Positions 34,840 through 47,494 of a stretch of 64,000 nt of DNA are shown here, one piece after another (position 1 is the stretch's first letter; each line of letters opens with the position of its first letter). The stretch comes from Volvox africanus (lineage: Eukaryota > Chlorophyta > Chlorophyceae > Chlamydomonadales > Volvocaceae): assembly GCA_030268105.1 (NCBI GenBank), contig BSDZ01000078.1, positions 1,674,001-1,738,000 on the forward strand, read 5' to 3'. Made by a program: the position numbers and the translations under genes. The notes below the pieces were generated by a model. That model saw only the letters and a program-made list of their open reading frames with translations, ran no database searches and was not told the origin of the DNA.

Positions 34840-36066
34840 ACTCTTTTTAAGGGCGGCCCCTTGCTGCAGAAAGTGCTGGCCAGCTCGTCGTCGTCCCTGT
34901 CGCAATTTTGTACCAGTTTTTTAGCGATGGAAATGGTGGAGCTCCAGCTTGTGGGAATGCTCGGGGGCAGTGGGGATGGACTTGGTGACATGGTGACGTT
35001 ACTTAAGATTGTTAGTTATGTGGGTTATCCATATCCCTCAAGGATGTTGTCGTGTATGGTTAAGGGGACGTATGGGAACTCCGAATCTTTAGACCCTAAC
35101 GGTTGGTGGCTTGGGAAACGGTGCGGGCTCTGCGAAAAGTGATTGCCGTATCCTTAAAACATGATGTGCTAATCGTAATCATTGGGATCTACGGCGCATT
35201 CCAGCAGTGGTAATCAGTAGCATGCTCTCCACTGTTGACTTTGACCGTTTTTGGCGGTGATGGAGATTCGAGTCCACATCACTCAGGAAGGAAGGACACA
35301 CGCGTCATAGAGCTTGCATGCGTGCTCCGTGCCTTTTCACGGTAGGCCAGTGCTTCAATATATAATGCCTGGTACTCCCCTTCCTGTTCACTCTCTCTCT
35401 CTCCGCTGTAGATGTTACTTGCAACCGCAAGGCAGTGAACCAACATACCACACGATTGCATCGCTTCGCTTCGCGCTGCCATAAACCCAAACTTCTTGGC
35501 AGCTCAGCTCAGCTCAGCTCTGTCAAGCAGGTTGAATAAGTGGCAGCGAAAATAGTAAATGGCAAAATTTTATGAACGATGCTCTGTTGGGCCTTATAGC
35601 CTAATGGTGGCCGATGCCATCCTCACATCAGTGTTTCCCTCGTGACCCTCCCACCGCATAACCCCAAAGAGGGCCATCCCGCTGCTGCCAGAACCGACCC
35701 ACATTGGCCGTCGCCTCACGATCTCCGTTTTCAGCAAGTTTGTGCTTTAAGTTCAACACAGTGATTCAGTCATGAATTAGTGCCGTTGGATATTTATCCA
35801 GTTTATAGACAATAGATTTCAATGACCCATGGGTCATCGTCTTTCGTAAGCCTTCTCTCTATCGAGTAGCCTACGATAAGACGGGTATGTGTCACACCAT
35901 GCTGCCCAGCTCTTTTAAAACCGTGACATGCAGCACGAGCTACAGCTAAACAAATCAAACCGTCGCTGGGAGCGTCCATTCCTATTGCCTTAAGGTGCAA
36001 CCATTTACTAACTGCCTAAAGAGGCGACCCGTTCCTACACCATTAGAATCATTATGGTGCTGGCAC
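34840..36066. other. Intergenic stretch between convergent bL32 and tRNA ligase genes
   Basis: It holds both 3' UTRs. A perfect 16-base palindrome, ATGACCCATGGGTCAT, lies at 35822-35837. A (GCTCA)n run of about 20 bases lies near 35500. At 35225-35281 there is a hairpin with partial tRNA-like boxes, considered and not called. I see no gene. Confidence 0.5.
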
Positions 36067-39000
36067 TTAGGGCCGCTGGGGGTTGCCCAGTCCCTCCGCC
36101 GCCTCCACCGCCGTCACCACGCCCCGCAGCAGCAGCGGGCCCCCTTTGAGAGGTAGCCGCTCCACTCCCTGCTCCCCCGCCTCCAGTCTGGCGGGCAGCT
36201 GGTTGCTCTCCACAGCGGAGTGCCCCTTCTCGACCTTCGGACAGCGGGACGAGCAGAGCATAACAAGGGGGGACGAGCACAGGATCGAATGAGCAGGGGG
36301 CCGGGACGAGCAGAGTGGAGGCGGGACGAGCACAGGGCGGGAAGTTTTGGGAGGATTCTACGGATTGCTTTGGGTTTCGCTGCCGGATGGGAGGGGGGTC
36401 CATGTTAAGACGGGTAGGGCCCGGGGCCGGGCCGAGCTGTCAAGTTTTCCATGCTCTAGGAGGCGTGGTCCCAGTCCCAGCGAGAGGGAGGAGGCGCATC
36501 GATGGGTGCGTCGCGTGAAAGTGAAAGTCAGTAGACTTGCTGCTGCATACGGCATAGATACAATAGTACGGCAATTTACGATGGGCAAGGCATGCAGCAG
36601 AGGCATGCAGGGAAAAGGGGGGGGGTTAAGTAAAGACGGCTCTCACCGCCAAGGTAATGTGGTGGTAGGGCTTGGAAGGGATGGCCTCGTCGGCACTAAG
36701 CATCCGTACATGGGCTGCGATGACCTGCGTGCACAAACACACATACACACACATACACACACACACACACACAACACACAGGCACGGGGCTTACCCAATT
36801 CATCACAAGTTTCTTCATTAGAAAGAACTGAACACAATAATATATGTATTATATTCCAAGGTATGTAAATGCTTGTTTTGAGATGATTTAGAGAAAGTAT
36901 ACCAATCTGATAATTCAATCTAAAAGGTGAAGTGGAACTGGTTCATATCTGCTACCCACCTGCGGGCTGATGTCGATGTGAACCACCTCCAATTCGACGG
37001 GAGTGCCCACAAGGCCCATCAGTGCACGTCGAAGATCCGTACGGGCACCCAGCTCAGGATCCAACCTGTACGGCATAAAGAGTGATGATGAAGTACGATA
37101 ACAAGAAACCGTACTTGCATACATCACAAGCATACAAATGTAAGGTCCTGTATCTGCAACAGAAAGCTTACTTGTGCCATAGCGTGACGTGGAGGCTTCC
37201 GCGCCGCAGCTTGGCCTGCAGCTCCGGAACCAAAACCTCCCGTGCTGCTGCCCGTAACGCCTCATCGTCCATACCCTCCACAGAGAAGTACGACACACGC
37301 TCCTCCGCATCGGTAGTGCCGTCGACATCGACATCCATCATCTCGGCGCCATCGCCATCGCCACCGTCACTATTGGTGGTGGCAACGGGAGCGGCGGCGG
37401 CGGCAGCGTTGACCTTGACTTCCTCAATTGTTGACGCCACCTCCTCCCCAAGTCGGCGCCGTACATCTTCCATCGGTATCTGGAGTGCCTGTACGAACAA
37501 CCGAAAGACATCTGCACTTGCCCGACTAAGCATATGAGGAAAAGGTGGGGGATACGACCCATCGCGTATCAAAAAACTGGCAGGTCGTCAAAATCATCAT
37601 TAAATCTCCCACGCCTGTCAAAAATTGAAAACTATGATAATACCTACATATTATCATAATATATCTTCAAATATTACTTCTTAGCCGGTGACCCATGGCT
37701 CTGTTACAGGTCGGGATACCCCTGGCAAACTGGCAAGTATGGGAGTGAACGGGAATCAGAGCACAACTCTAAAGCTCCTATCAAAACAGGGTTCTTTAGG
37801 GCGCGGTACGACATTACGACATACCTCCAGCGCCTCCACCACATCCGGCCTCAGCAGCAGCTCTCGGGCCCGGGTCTCCCACACCGCCGGCAGCTGGGGT
37901 TTAGCTCGCTCTGAAACATCCCGTACACCCTCCGCGACGTGACGGAGGACCTCCACTGGCACGCTGCCGCCGCCGCCGCCACCGTCGCAAAGTCCGTCAC
38001 CCCGCATGATGGGCAGCTCTACAACTCGAGTGAAATGCGCACTGAGGTTTGCGAGAAGATCTGAAAGGGGCTTATGTCGATAAAGGCCGGCGAACATTGC
38101 GACGACGGTGGCGGCGGCGGGGGCCTTCTCGCCGTCCAATCCGCCCTCGTGATTCTGGAATGAGGGGGTGGCGGGGAAACCCGGGCGAGTGGAGGGGGAA
38201 GGGAGACGGGGTTGGGGGCCGTATTCGGAGTGCACAGCTCACAATTTAACTTGCTTTCTGCTAAACTTATTGACCCATAATGTCCAATTATTATTTCTTT
38301 AGTAATGGCAAGTGACCATTAGTTATTGGATCAAATGTTCCAGGGTATATTCCTATTGTTTTTTTGGTCATAAAAGACCGAATGTTGTTTATGTAGCACG
38401 ATCTTGCCGAATTTATATACATATAAATTATTTTAAAATATTTTTGGGCCGATCGGAATTAGATAAATTGGCGCTGATTTTTTACTTTGATCAAGCGTAT
38501 GTAGAAGGAAATTTTCCTATAGCAGAAGAGTTATTAAAAAACGCGGTGGAGTAAAGGAGCAGATAGTAGAAATGGCAATTAACGGCTCTGGCGTCGAAGG
38601 AGGGAGAGTGGAAATGGGAAGGGAATCCTCTGATGAGCTCGGATACGAAAAGATATGCCGTACTGAAATCTGCCGTACTAAAAAGTGGGTTTTTTTTTAG
38701 TATTTGAAGGTTACTGCGATTAAAACCCAGGAGAAGGAAAAAATAAAACACAGGATGATTATTCTTTTCGCATCTCAATCTGCCCGTGTTAACGAACTAG
38801 GTAGTTGCCGTTCAGCGCGTTGCCGTACCCGCCGTTTGAGCGTCCGCATCATACACAGCGCCACGAATTCCAAGGGAAACGGCAGGTCCGGCAGACCGCC
38901 GTACAGATCCGCGTGAGCCGGCGCTGGGGCGGTCCGGGTCGACGGTCCTGCCACTACGGGCACAATAGCCAGGCTGGCCACGCCTACAGTACGGTGTTTG

Positions 39001-40273
39001 AGGTTACAACGGCAACGTACGACATCAAAACAGTTATCCAGCTAGATGTTACCGTGTCCTAAAGCCCCGGCTACATCGCAAAATTTGCCTTTCCAATTTT
39101 TTAAACAAAAAATTCGAAAAGTATAGAAATTCAGTGAAAAATAAATTAAGGTAAGTTTTGAAACCGGATGAAATTGTACTGGTGCTACGTAATGTGTTTT
39201 CTCCCCCCCTCCCCCCCCTCTCCCTTTCTTGCCCGCTCCCATCCCCCCTCTCTCCCTTTCTTGCCCGCTCCCATCCCCCCTTTCTCCGCCTTCCTCTTCA
39301 GCCAACTGTCCACACAACATAATTGCCAATCTCGAATATCGCAAAACTAGATTCTGATCCAAAAATGGAGAACATTAATCCGCAAGAATATTTATAAAAT
39401 AAAAATTAATACCGATTCACGTTTTTTTATTAAGAAGATACGATATCTCCCCCCACCTGTTCCCTTTATCGGCTCCAGTGCTCGGGCTGTATTCCCGGGG
39501 GGAGCGGGCACCAGGTTCTTGTCCGCCACCGCCACCACCACATGCCCCCCCCCATGACAGCTGTCAGCCGCCGCCGCCACCTCCAACCAATACCTGGCGG
39601 GGAGGGGACAGAGGTGAGGGCCCCGACGGGGCCGGAGAGGGCGGGCGAGCAGAGCGGGGGAGAAGGGGGAAACAGATCAGCAAGCGCGGGGAGGGGAGAG
39701 CGCGGGGGCGGCCAGGGATGGGCCGGGGATGAGGAAGGGGAGGAAGCTGGTGAGGGCGGACGCGGGAGTAGGCATTTCTAAGACTATTTAAACGAACTGA
39801 TTGCATTGAAAATGACGTACAGTACGATTTGATCGCCGTACCGGTTAGGGTTGAAATTTTTGACCGTTTTCTTCATGGTGTCGCTGTTTAAAACCTTGAC
39901 CGTTAGACGTTGTTGTGACGGTTGCCCCTCCGTTGGCGCCGTTGGTAAAAACGTCATGTCTTTGGTCAGTGCGCTCTTGCCGGCTCCAGGGATGGTGATG
40001 AAGTACGCCGCAACGGCGGGATCCGCCGCCGGCAGCGGTGTGCCACGGCCCAGCCACGTCGCCGCCTCCGCCGCCAGGCGCGCGGTGACAGCGCCGTCGA
40101 TGTCGTCCTCCGTCGCTGGAAGCGTGATGTGGTGTAGACGGTTGGCGGCGCCGTAGGCATTCAGCGCCGCCGTCACCGCGCCAAGCTGCAGTCCCCCCCC
40201 CGCACACACACACACACATACACACACACACACATACACATACACACACACACACACATACACACACACACAC

Positions 40274-40314
<41 letters not shown>

Positions 40315-43300
40315 TACACACACACACATACACACACACATACACACACACACACACACACACATACACACACACACACACACACATACACAGACACACA
40401 GACACACAGACACACAGATACACACACACACACACACACACACGGGGAGCCAAGTTCGGAAAGGAGGTTTCATCACCCCATCGACTCTTTAAGATCTGTC
40501 GGTACTACATCCGGACGGAAGTAACCAAGTTAACTAACAATCCCCCACAGCAATTCGTACTTTGGGTATCCAGACTGCTAAAATATCCACCACCCTTGAG
40601 CGGTTCTTTCCCCACCCCCAAATCCCAACTCGTGGGCGGAAAGGAGGGGGGATCGCCCTGACCACAGCGCTGTAGAGATGTGTCGTACCTTTGCCATTGC
40701 AAGGCCCTTACGTCGCTTGGCTTCCGGCGCGTTGTCGTTGAGACCCATGGGTCGGGATGCCGTGGCGGCCACCACCCAGGTGAATGGCGCCGCTCCGGAA
40801 GACAGAAATTCCCGCAGCTTCTTGGGCACCTCTCCACCGGGCTACGGGAAACAGGGGGAAATCTCGATTTTTTTGATGAAATAAATAAATACGACTTATT
40901 TGAGTTAATATGAAATTCTGAATGCAAAAGAAACAAATCAGGCAGTATCGAAACATTACTTTGAAATAAAAAATTATATTTAATCGGCTCGGGAAATTTT
41001 GTAAATTACTATGCAGAAATACAGACAGACAGAAATACAGACAGAAAGACAGACAGACAGACAGACACAGATACACGCATGGACAAACCTCCAGCCACAG
41101 CATGACCCCTCCTGGCACCATCCCCTTGCTGAACGCCGTGTCCCCCAGCTTGGCAGAACTGAGCTCCAGGGAGGGAGCGACTGCCTGGCGCAGCGCCTGC
41201 GTGAAGGCCTCAGACGTATCCACGCAGATGAGCACACCCTGAAGATAGGGAGGGAGGGAGCGAGGGAGGGAGGGAGGGAGGGAGGGACAAAATTATATAA
41301 GGAAAGCAAATCATTCCAAAAACATTATCCAAGGATGGGGAATATCATTGGAAACGTCATGAATCCAATAATGCAGATTTAAAGGTCAACATAATTTTAT
41401 TGGAAACAGAAAACAAATTAAAATCATGGGGGGAGGGGGGAAGATGACGAACGGAAAGCGCCCCGAAGAGAATAAAAAGGAAGTGGATTTTTAAATATAA
41501 GGTTTTTCAAAGATTTGCCGCTAAGGGGCAGGGGGTGGAAAGAGGGCAGAGGTGACCGGCACGGTAGTTTAGGCAGGATGACCCACGTCGTACAACCCCA
41601 AAATCCCGAGCCTGGAACTCATCCTCCTCGCCTGAAACGCGGTTTCGGAGCGACCACTCAGTGTCATGGCGCCGCGCCTTCGCAGAAATTCCTGTACGAA
41701 CGGCTCCGCGACTTCCAGATAGCGCGACTCGTCCACTGCTGCCGCGCCGCCACGCGCCGCCACCCAGGCCGCCCAGCAGCGCGCAAAGTGCTGGACCTGC
41801 ATGTGCCGCCGACCGACCCATGGGTCACGCAGGAAAGGTCACACGCACACACACAAAGTGGCTCTCTATCTCCTTGGCGCTTGGCGTCTATATGCTGAAT
41901 TCATTTCCAAACAGGCTTACGGGACGAGGGGTAGTGAACCGCGTGTCCAGCAACGTTCGGGTTTGTGTCCTCCCTTTTCGGTTGCCTATTACCCCCCCCC
42001 ACCCCCCCACCACTACTACCCACCCCTACAACTGAACACCACTACCCACCACCACCCCATTCATCCTTTTGCCAACTCGACCTCCTTCCCCCTCCCCCCC
42101 CATGGGTTCCTGTTACTGTGTCCCATGGCGCCATGAGTCAGTTGTTCGTCCCAACCGGCAAAAACCCTCACTTCCAGCCCCCCCACCGGTACCGCCCCCT
42201 GCCCCCAAATAGCCATTTCTTTTCCAGTGGACACTTCATTTGCTACTTTGAAACGAACTGCTGTCAAGGACGATTAAAAGCGAGCCGCAACACACAACGA
42301 TTGCCGTACCTGCGTCACTAGCGGCTTGGGCAGCCCCCAGCTTCGCCGTACAAGGTTATCCACGTAAGCTGCGTAAGTCGTGGTGCCTTGTCGCAGGGCC
42401 GGCAGGCCGTTGCGAATGGCGAACGTCATGAGGCTGTAGCCGACCACGCCGCCATTGGCGGCCGCTGCGGTGCCGTCGCCATTGGCGGCCGAGGTGGCAG
42501 CGCTATCTTCGGGAAAGCTCCACATTAACATTTTCTTCTTGTACCGGAGGACACCGGCGGATTCCGGATGGCCCGCTAGAGCTCGCATGGCCCGTACCTG
42601 TGCACGTGTGGAGTCCCATGGGTCGGTCACCGTCACTCACATGAAAATTAAAAATTCAAAAATGCTTTTAAAAATCTTTATTTATCATTAAAAAAATAAC
42701 CAGAGCCAAAAAAAAAAGAATAACAATTTTCCGTTTGTCGTACTTCGCCGCCAAATGACAAATAGGTCTCAGTTTGAGCTTCGAGGTCAGTGGAGACAAT
42801 TCCGCAACCCCTCAACTTACCAGCAGCATGCTGGGCGGCGGATCGGAGGAGGACGCCGCCTCCGAAACCACCTCCTGTAACGCCCGTGTACGCTCCTGCA
42901 CACCGCCGCTGGAGGCATCGCCCACCGCCGCCGCCGCCGTGAGCTCCGCCGCCAGCAGCTCCTGCTGACAATGCATTCGGGAGGGGGCCGCATTGACCCA
43001 TGGGTCCATCAGGATGACGGTGGTCTTCTTGGTTGGACTGTTCAACAGGCCTAGACGACCACCTCCTAGAAGGCCTCAAAAACGTTTAGACACATACACA
43101 CGCACACACTCACACACACGTCTCTCCCCACACGCACTGTTGCCATTCCCGAACAGCCACAATCCCTTGTATGGCAGCTTTCGGCGGGAGCCCGGGTGTC
43201 CGTACCAGCAGGCCTTGACAGCCTAGCTCTCCAAGTGCCAAACGGCTGTACAGCCGCCCCCGCCCTTCAGGAAGTTCCATGTACGGCTTCCCGTACTCCA

Positions 43301-46300
43301 GGCCTTCTGGCGGTTGCGACGCCAGCAACTCCATCAACCGATCCCGCACATCCGCACCGGGGGAGGTGTACGACATGGCCGCCTGCGGCATCCAGGCTGC
43401 GGCGGCGGCCTGCAGACGCGCCCTGACGGCGTCGGAGACGCCCGCCGTACTTGCCGTCACCGTCGCCACCTTAACGCTTCCCAAGTCGGACGCCGCCGCC
43501 ATCGCCTCCCGGAGCGCGTACATGTACGGCCGGCGGAGATGCTCCGGAACCGCCGTGAGCGGCAGCCGTCTAGCCTCCAGCGCATCGCGAATCCAATGGA
43601 GGCGACGCATCTCCTGCATCATTGTGTACGGCACATATCAATCAACGCCACAATCAACATTACAGCTACGAACCCGGGGCCCCTCCCTCACTCTCAACTA
43701 TACCTTAATACAAACAACACCTCCTACCACGACTTGTTAAGAAATACGAAGAAACGAACAAAACGAGAACTAATTTAAAACGCCGTACCTCAGGTCCCAA
43801 CCGCTGTCCGGCCGCCACGACGAATCCTTCCAGCCGGTCCCCCTGCCACTCGTCATGAGGGTATGTACCAGCTAACCGCAAACAACCGCTAACCGCCGCC
43901 TCGCCATCTCCCATCCCCACCGCCACGAGCTCGTCCAGTGTGCGCACCGCGTGACCCGTGGGTCCGCCGCGCAAAGCCAATGCGTCGAGCGTCTGGCGGG
44001 CGATGCCCGTCAAATACCCGCCCGCCACAACCCAGGTGTCGTTCGTGGGCACTTCGAGCTCGGCGCACAGCTCCAGGAAGGGCAGCCAGTCCAGGAAGGC
44101 GGGGGCACCGGTTGCGGGGTCAAAGGTGTGGGCGGCGGTTGTAACTAGATACTCAGCAGCGGGTAGCTGTCCGTGGTGGCCGTGGCTGCCAGTTACCTGT
44201 GGTTAGGGGGACGCGTTATTCCCAGGTGGACAAAGACCGGGGCCGGGGGGGACACGGTGTATGCCGGGGGAGGGGGGGGGCAAGAGTAGGTGAGAGGTTC
44301 CAACTTTTTTCTTTGGAGGAAGGATAGTGAGGGGGCCTTATACTTGCAGAGGAAAGGAGGGGGATGGGGGTTTGGCCGAGGAAGGGGAGGGGAGAAAACA
44401 CGGAAACGACAGCTGCAGGCCCCAGAGCTGTAACGCGAGGGACGGGCCTTATGTTGGACAAGAAAGGGACTCCAGGGAACCAGCCCTAGGGTTTTGTTGG
44501 GGGCCCCTAATACCCCCACCCCCACCCGCACACACGGGCGTTGGGGATTGAAGAGGGGGAAGAGAAAGAAAGAGAAGGTAAAACGTACAGGTATACACAC
44601 GCAAACACGTTTATCGTGTCGTACCATCTCAAAGCAAAGACACAGTCGCCGCGCTGTCATGACCTTGAAGAGCCGCTCCAGGGAGGCGGCGGCGGCGGTG
44701 GGATCGTTTGGGTGGCGGCGCTCGTAATGCGCTCGGAGCAGTGCCGCGCCGCCTGCCGGGGCCGAGTGAATGTGAATGTGAATGTGAATGTGAATGTGAA
44801 TGTGACGACTAACTTATGGGGTACCACGATGTGGGTCGCGCGGGGCCGATCGGGCTAGCCGCAATAGCACTGCGTGTACGGCAATGACCGCCAGACCGCT
44901 CCACTGAGAACGGCCCCCTTCTTTCTTTTTCCTTTTCTTTGTTCACCAATTGAAATAACTAAATCGGTCACGACCGAATTTTAATTCTTTAAATTTTTTC
45001 CAAATTTTTTATTTTCCCATATTGGAAGTACAACCTCAACCTGGGGGTGCCACCACAATATCGTACAGAAAAAACCCGCCTACTTGTTCGGCCCATTCCC
45101 CCACCCGCCAACCCACCCGCGGTGAACTCATTCGAGATGGAGTTTTTGGCAGCCCAGCCGCCGTCGTACGACAACGTGACTAGACTGCCGCTGTGCTTGA
45201 TGGTGATAATGGTGGGGCGGCCGAGCGATGTGGCCGCCTCCGCCACTCTCTCCGCCACCGCGGCGTCCTGCAGTGTACGAATGATGCAGCCGGACTTGAC
45301 GTGTAATGATCTAGACAAGTATTTTTAGTGCTAAATATTTTAAACATGTTTTATTTTCTTAAAGATAAATTATATTTTTATATAGATAATTATATAATAT
45401 ATATTTGTTTCATTAAATAAAGAAGAAATCAAACACATATGCTGGTGGTGGGTGCTGAACCTGGGAAAACCACTGATTTCGGAGAAGTCAGCATGGGAGA
45501 CTGGATGAGGGTGCCCCGAAACACCGGGGAAGGTAGGGACTGCCAGGTTAGTGGCCACGGGTGATGTACCCCCCTATCCTACACACAATACACATATAAA
45601 TAATTTCATCATAATGCGTCTCCCCTGTGTCTTCCCTGTTCCCGAAATTCCCACCTCCTGCATCAGTCCTCACCCACCCCATCCCACCCCACACCCCGCT
45701 CCACTCCAGCCCCCCCCCACATGATGCAGCACCTGCCCCTCATTTTCAAATTTGGGCAGGAAGGCCTGCTGTACACGAGCCGACAGAATGCGGGATACGT
45801 CCTCCGTTGTGTCCACTTGAAGGAGGAGGCCGCGGTACAGGAGCGCATCCGAGGAGCTGTGCGCGAACCGGGGAGGCGGGGGAGGGGAATGGGAATAAGG
45901 GAAAGAGGAGGAGGAAGGATGGGCAGGGGGAGGGGGAAGGTGGAGGAGGGGGTGGGGAGAATAATCATTGGAAGATAAAACGGTGCGCGGCGCAGTGTGA
46001 TGCGATGTGATGGGGGGGGAGAGGATAGAAGAAGAAATGATTTGAAGACTTGTGGCTGAGATTTGGGCTTTGGAGGTTTTGGAGTTTGGTCAACAGTCAC
46101 CATCATAACGTAATCACCTGGGTATTCGTTGCATACGTGGCATGCCCGTACCGTCTGTCCGTACTGTGCCGTACCTGAAATGTTGAAGGTACTTCTTAAA
46201 CGCGTGGTCGCCATGCACATGGACAACGATGCTGAATCGGCGACGCGCGACGTCCGTTGCGGAACTGCTCTCTGATTTGCCACACATAATACCTTCAACG

Positions 46301-46822
46301 GCACCGATCTTTCCTTGCCATTCTTGTGCCTACATCCGTCACAAATCGGTAAGACGTAACGTTTATTCCGCATAGAGATGTTGTGATTCGTGTATAACTG
46401 TATTTTGTCGCGTGCCGTACCTTGTACGACACCGGAAGTCGCAGCTGGCGACACAGGACCATCATATTTTGGACGAGCAGCATGGCTGCCTGACTTGCTG
46501 CCGTGTCCATCGGAATTAAGGTTGGGAAGATGGAACTTCGGTCGTACAATGGGGAGGAGGGGGGTTGGAGTTGACGGCTAGGGGTTCGCTGGGGCTTAGA
46601 GAATCCCCGATAGGGATTGCGGGATGGCGCCGATGGAGGAGCGGCTGACCGTCCAGTTGATGCTGCAATGACCAGCGACCTTCTATCAAGAAGTGTTATT
46701 GATAATTGTTGAAACCCTTCTGGGAATGTAAAGAGGCGGTGAGATTGGGTTACGAAGCGAGGGAGGCGGTGCTCTGGCAATGCGCCGACGGATAGGACTG
46801 AGGGAAGATGGGTTATAAGCAT
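36067..46822 (-). CDS. Plant-type tRNA ligase (RNA ligase, 5' kinase, 2',3'-cyclic phosphodiesterase)
   Basis: It heals and seals tRNA exons after intron removal. Firm exons: 46822-46421, 46269-46175, 45856-45733, 45267-45117, 44752-44625, 44196-43789, with the next starting at 43613; later ones are approximate, ending TAA 36067-36069. The ligase part has FLPKFENEG, then KHSGSL followed by AKNSISNEFTAGG. The Lys of KHSGS is the expected adenylated residue. Next come LCLCFEMVTGSHGHHGQLP, FLELCAELEVPTNDTW, and YSLMTFAIRNGLPALRQGTT. The kinase P-loop IPGAGKSALTKD is encoded near 39972-40000; VAVADKNLVP follows. The phosphodiesterase has two HxT motifs, HVTLW (near 37175) and HITLA (near 36675). 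All follow the order known in plant tRNA ligase, except that exons 1-2 (RLPVSYK, FSIVVHVHGDHAFKKY) resemble a segment normally found after the adenylation domain. ATG 46822 is the first in an open exon; ATG 46510 is an alternative. The gene faces MRS2 across 672 bases. Confidence 0.85.
40203..40442. repeat. (CA)n/(CACATA)n microsatellite, about 240 bases
   Basis: It consists of imperfect CA and CATA units and ends in CACAGA units. It lies in the tRNA ligase intron that ends about 15 bases before the kinase P-loop exon acceptor (near 40188), so the repeat crowds that splice site. Poly-Cys/Val frames through it are artefacts. Confidence 0.97.
41011..41071. repeat. (CAGA)n microsatellite
   Basis: Interrupted CAGA/CAGAAA units lie in a tRNA ligase intron. 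A (GGGA)n tract lies nearby at about 41249-41285. Confidence 0.9.
44766..44804. repeat. (GTGAAT)n hexamer repeat
   Basis: Six to seven perfect GTGAAT units start about 14 bases outside the 5' border (44752) of tRNA ligase exon 5. In gene orientation they lie in the pyrimidine-rich tract region of that acceptor (ATTCAC units). Confidence 0.9.
45434..45589 (-). repeat. Dispersed repeat, copy 2 of 2 (inverted)
   Basis: This is the reverse complement of the block at 4690-4843. It has the same GATAGGGGGGTACATCACCC start in minus orientation and the same CAGCACCCACCACC end. It lies in the tRNA ligase intron between exons 3 and 4, in the same orientation as that gene. Confidence 0.75.
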
Positions 46823-47494
46823 TACATTCTCGTATCAATATGTCTCATTTTTTGTTGTTCTTGCAAGGCGCCGACGATTGCGCGCTTTGTGATGTTTTAT
46901 TTCCCATTACTGTTTCTTTGTACTGCCGCCCCAGTTCGGTTTCCGTTGGCTGCTTCCAGCAGCCCAAACACGGGCAACGGATCGCATGTATAATCTCATC
47001 ATATATTTTCAGGAATACTTTTAAGTGAAGGCTTGTATTAGTTTGTCAGATGGTATTGCTCGAAACAAGCCGCGCAGCTTTTAGCTTATGACGTCTGTCA
47101 AGTTGAAGCACTAATCAGGTTACCCCGTCTGGATTGAACCTACACCAATGTTGTTATAAATCGCGTAAATAAGCCCTGATAGTGTAGAAACGTACTTCTT
47201 CACCGAAATGTAGTCTTTACGTTCGGGACAGGGAGCATTAGGTCTTTATCCTGACATCACAGAGTCTTGTGGTAGCTTAAGGGATTACTGCTTTTCGATT
47301 AGCTTCCGGCAGCACAGCTTCAGCCGATGCAGAACAGTTACGTTCTGCTGTGAGGGAGCGGCCCTGAATATCAACAAGCATCAGGAGCATCACCCAGGAT
47401 CTCTGGGTTGAAAAACTTGTCTGCTTGCGACATCTTTTGAGCACCTACTACTTACTCAACTAGTACAAATCGCGTTTTGGACCAACTCCTAGTG
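46823..47494. promoter_or_regulatory. Shared divergent promoter region of the tRNA ligase and MRS2 genes
   Basis: 672 bases separate the two start codons, which point away from each other. No TATA box or other element stands out. The region is mixed in composition and free of long repeats. Calling it a shared promoter is an inference from geometry only. Confidence 0.45.

Noticed and set aside
35216..35281. tRNA-like sequence with an A-box-like TGGTAATCAGTAGC and a B-box-like GATTCGAGTCC
   Set aside because: No consistent cloverleaf forms: the T-stem does not pair with a seven-base loop. The 3' part is simply an imperfect GTGATG/CATCAC hairpin.
39784..40476. 200-residue Cys/Val-rich frames on the minus strand
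   Set aside because: The Cys/Val part is the CA microsatellite read as codons. The real exon starts near 40187, after the CTGCAG acceptor.
47100..47150. GGTTCAATCC on the minus strand, as in a tRNA T-loop
   Set aside because: The flanking bases do not pair into a T-stem, and no A box or anticodon arm lies at the right distance.
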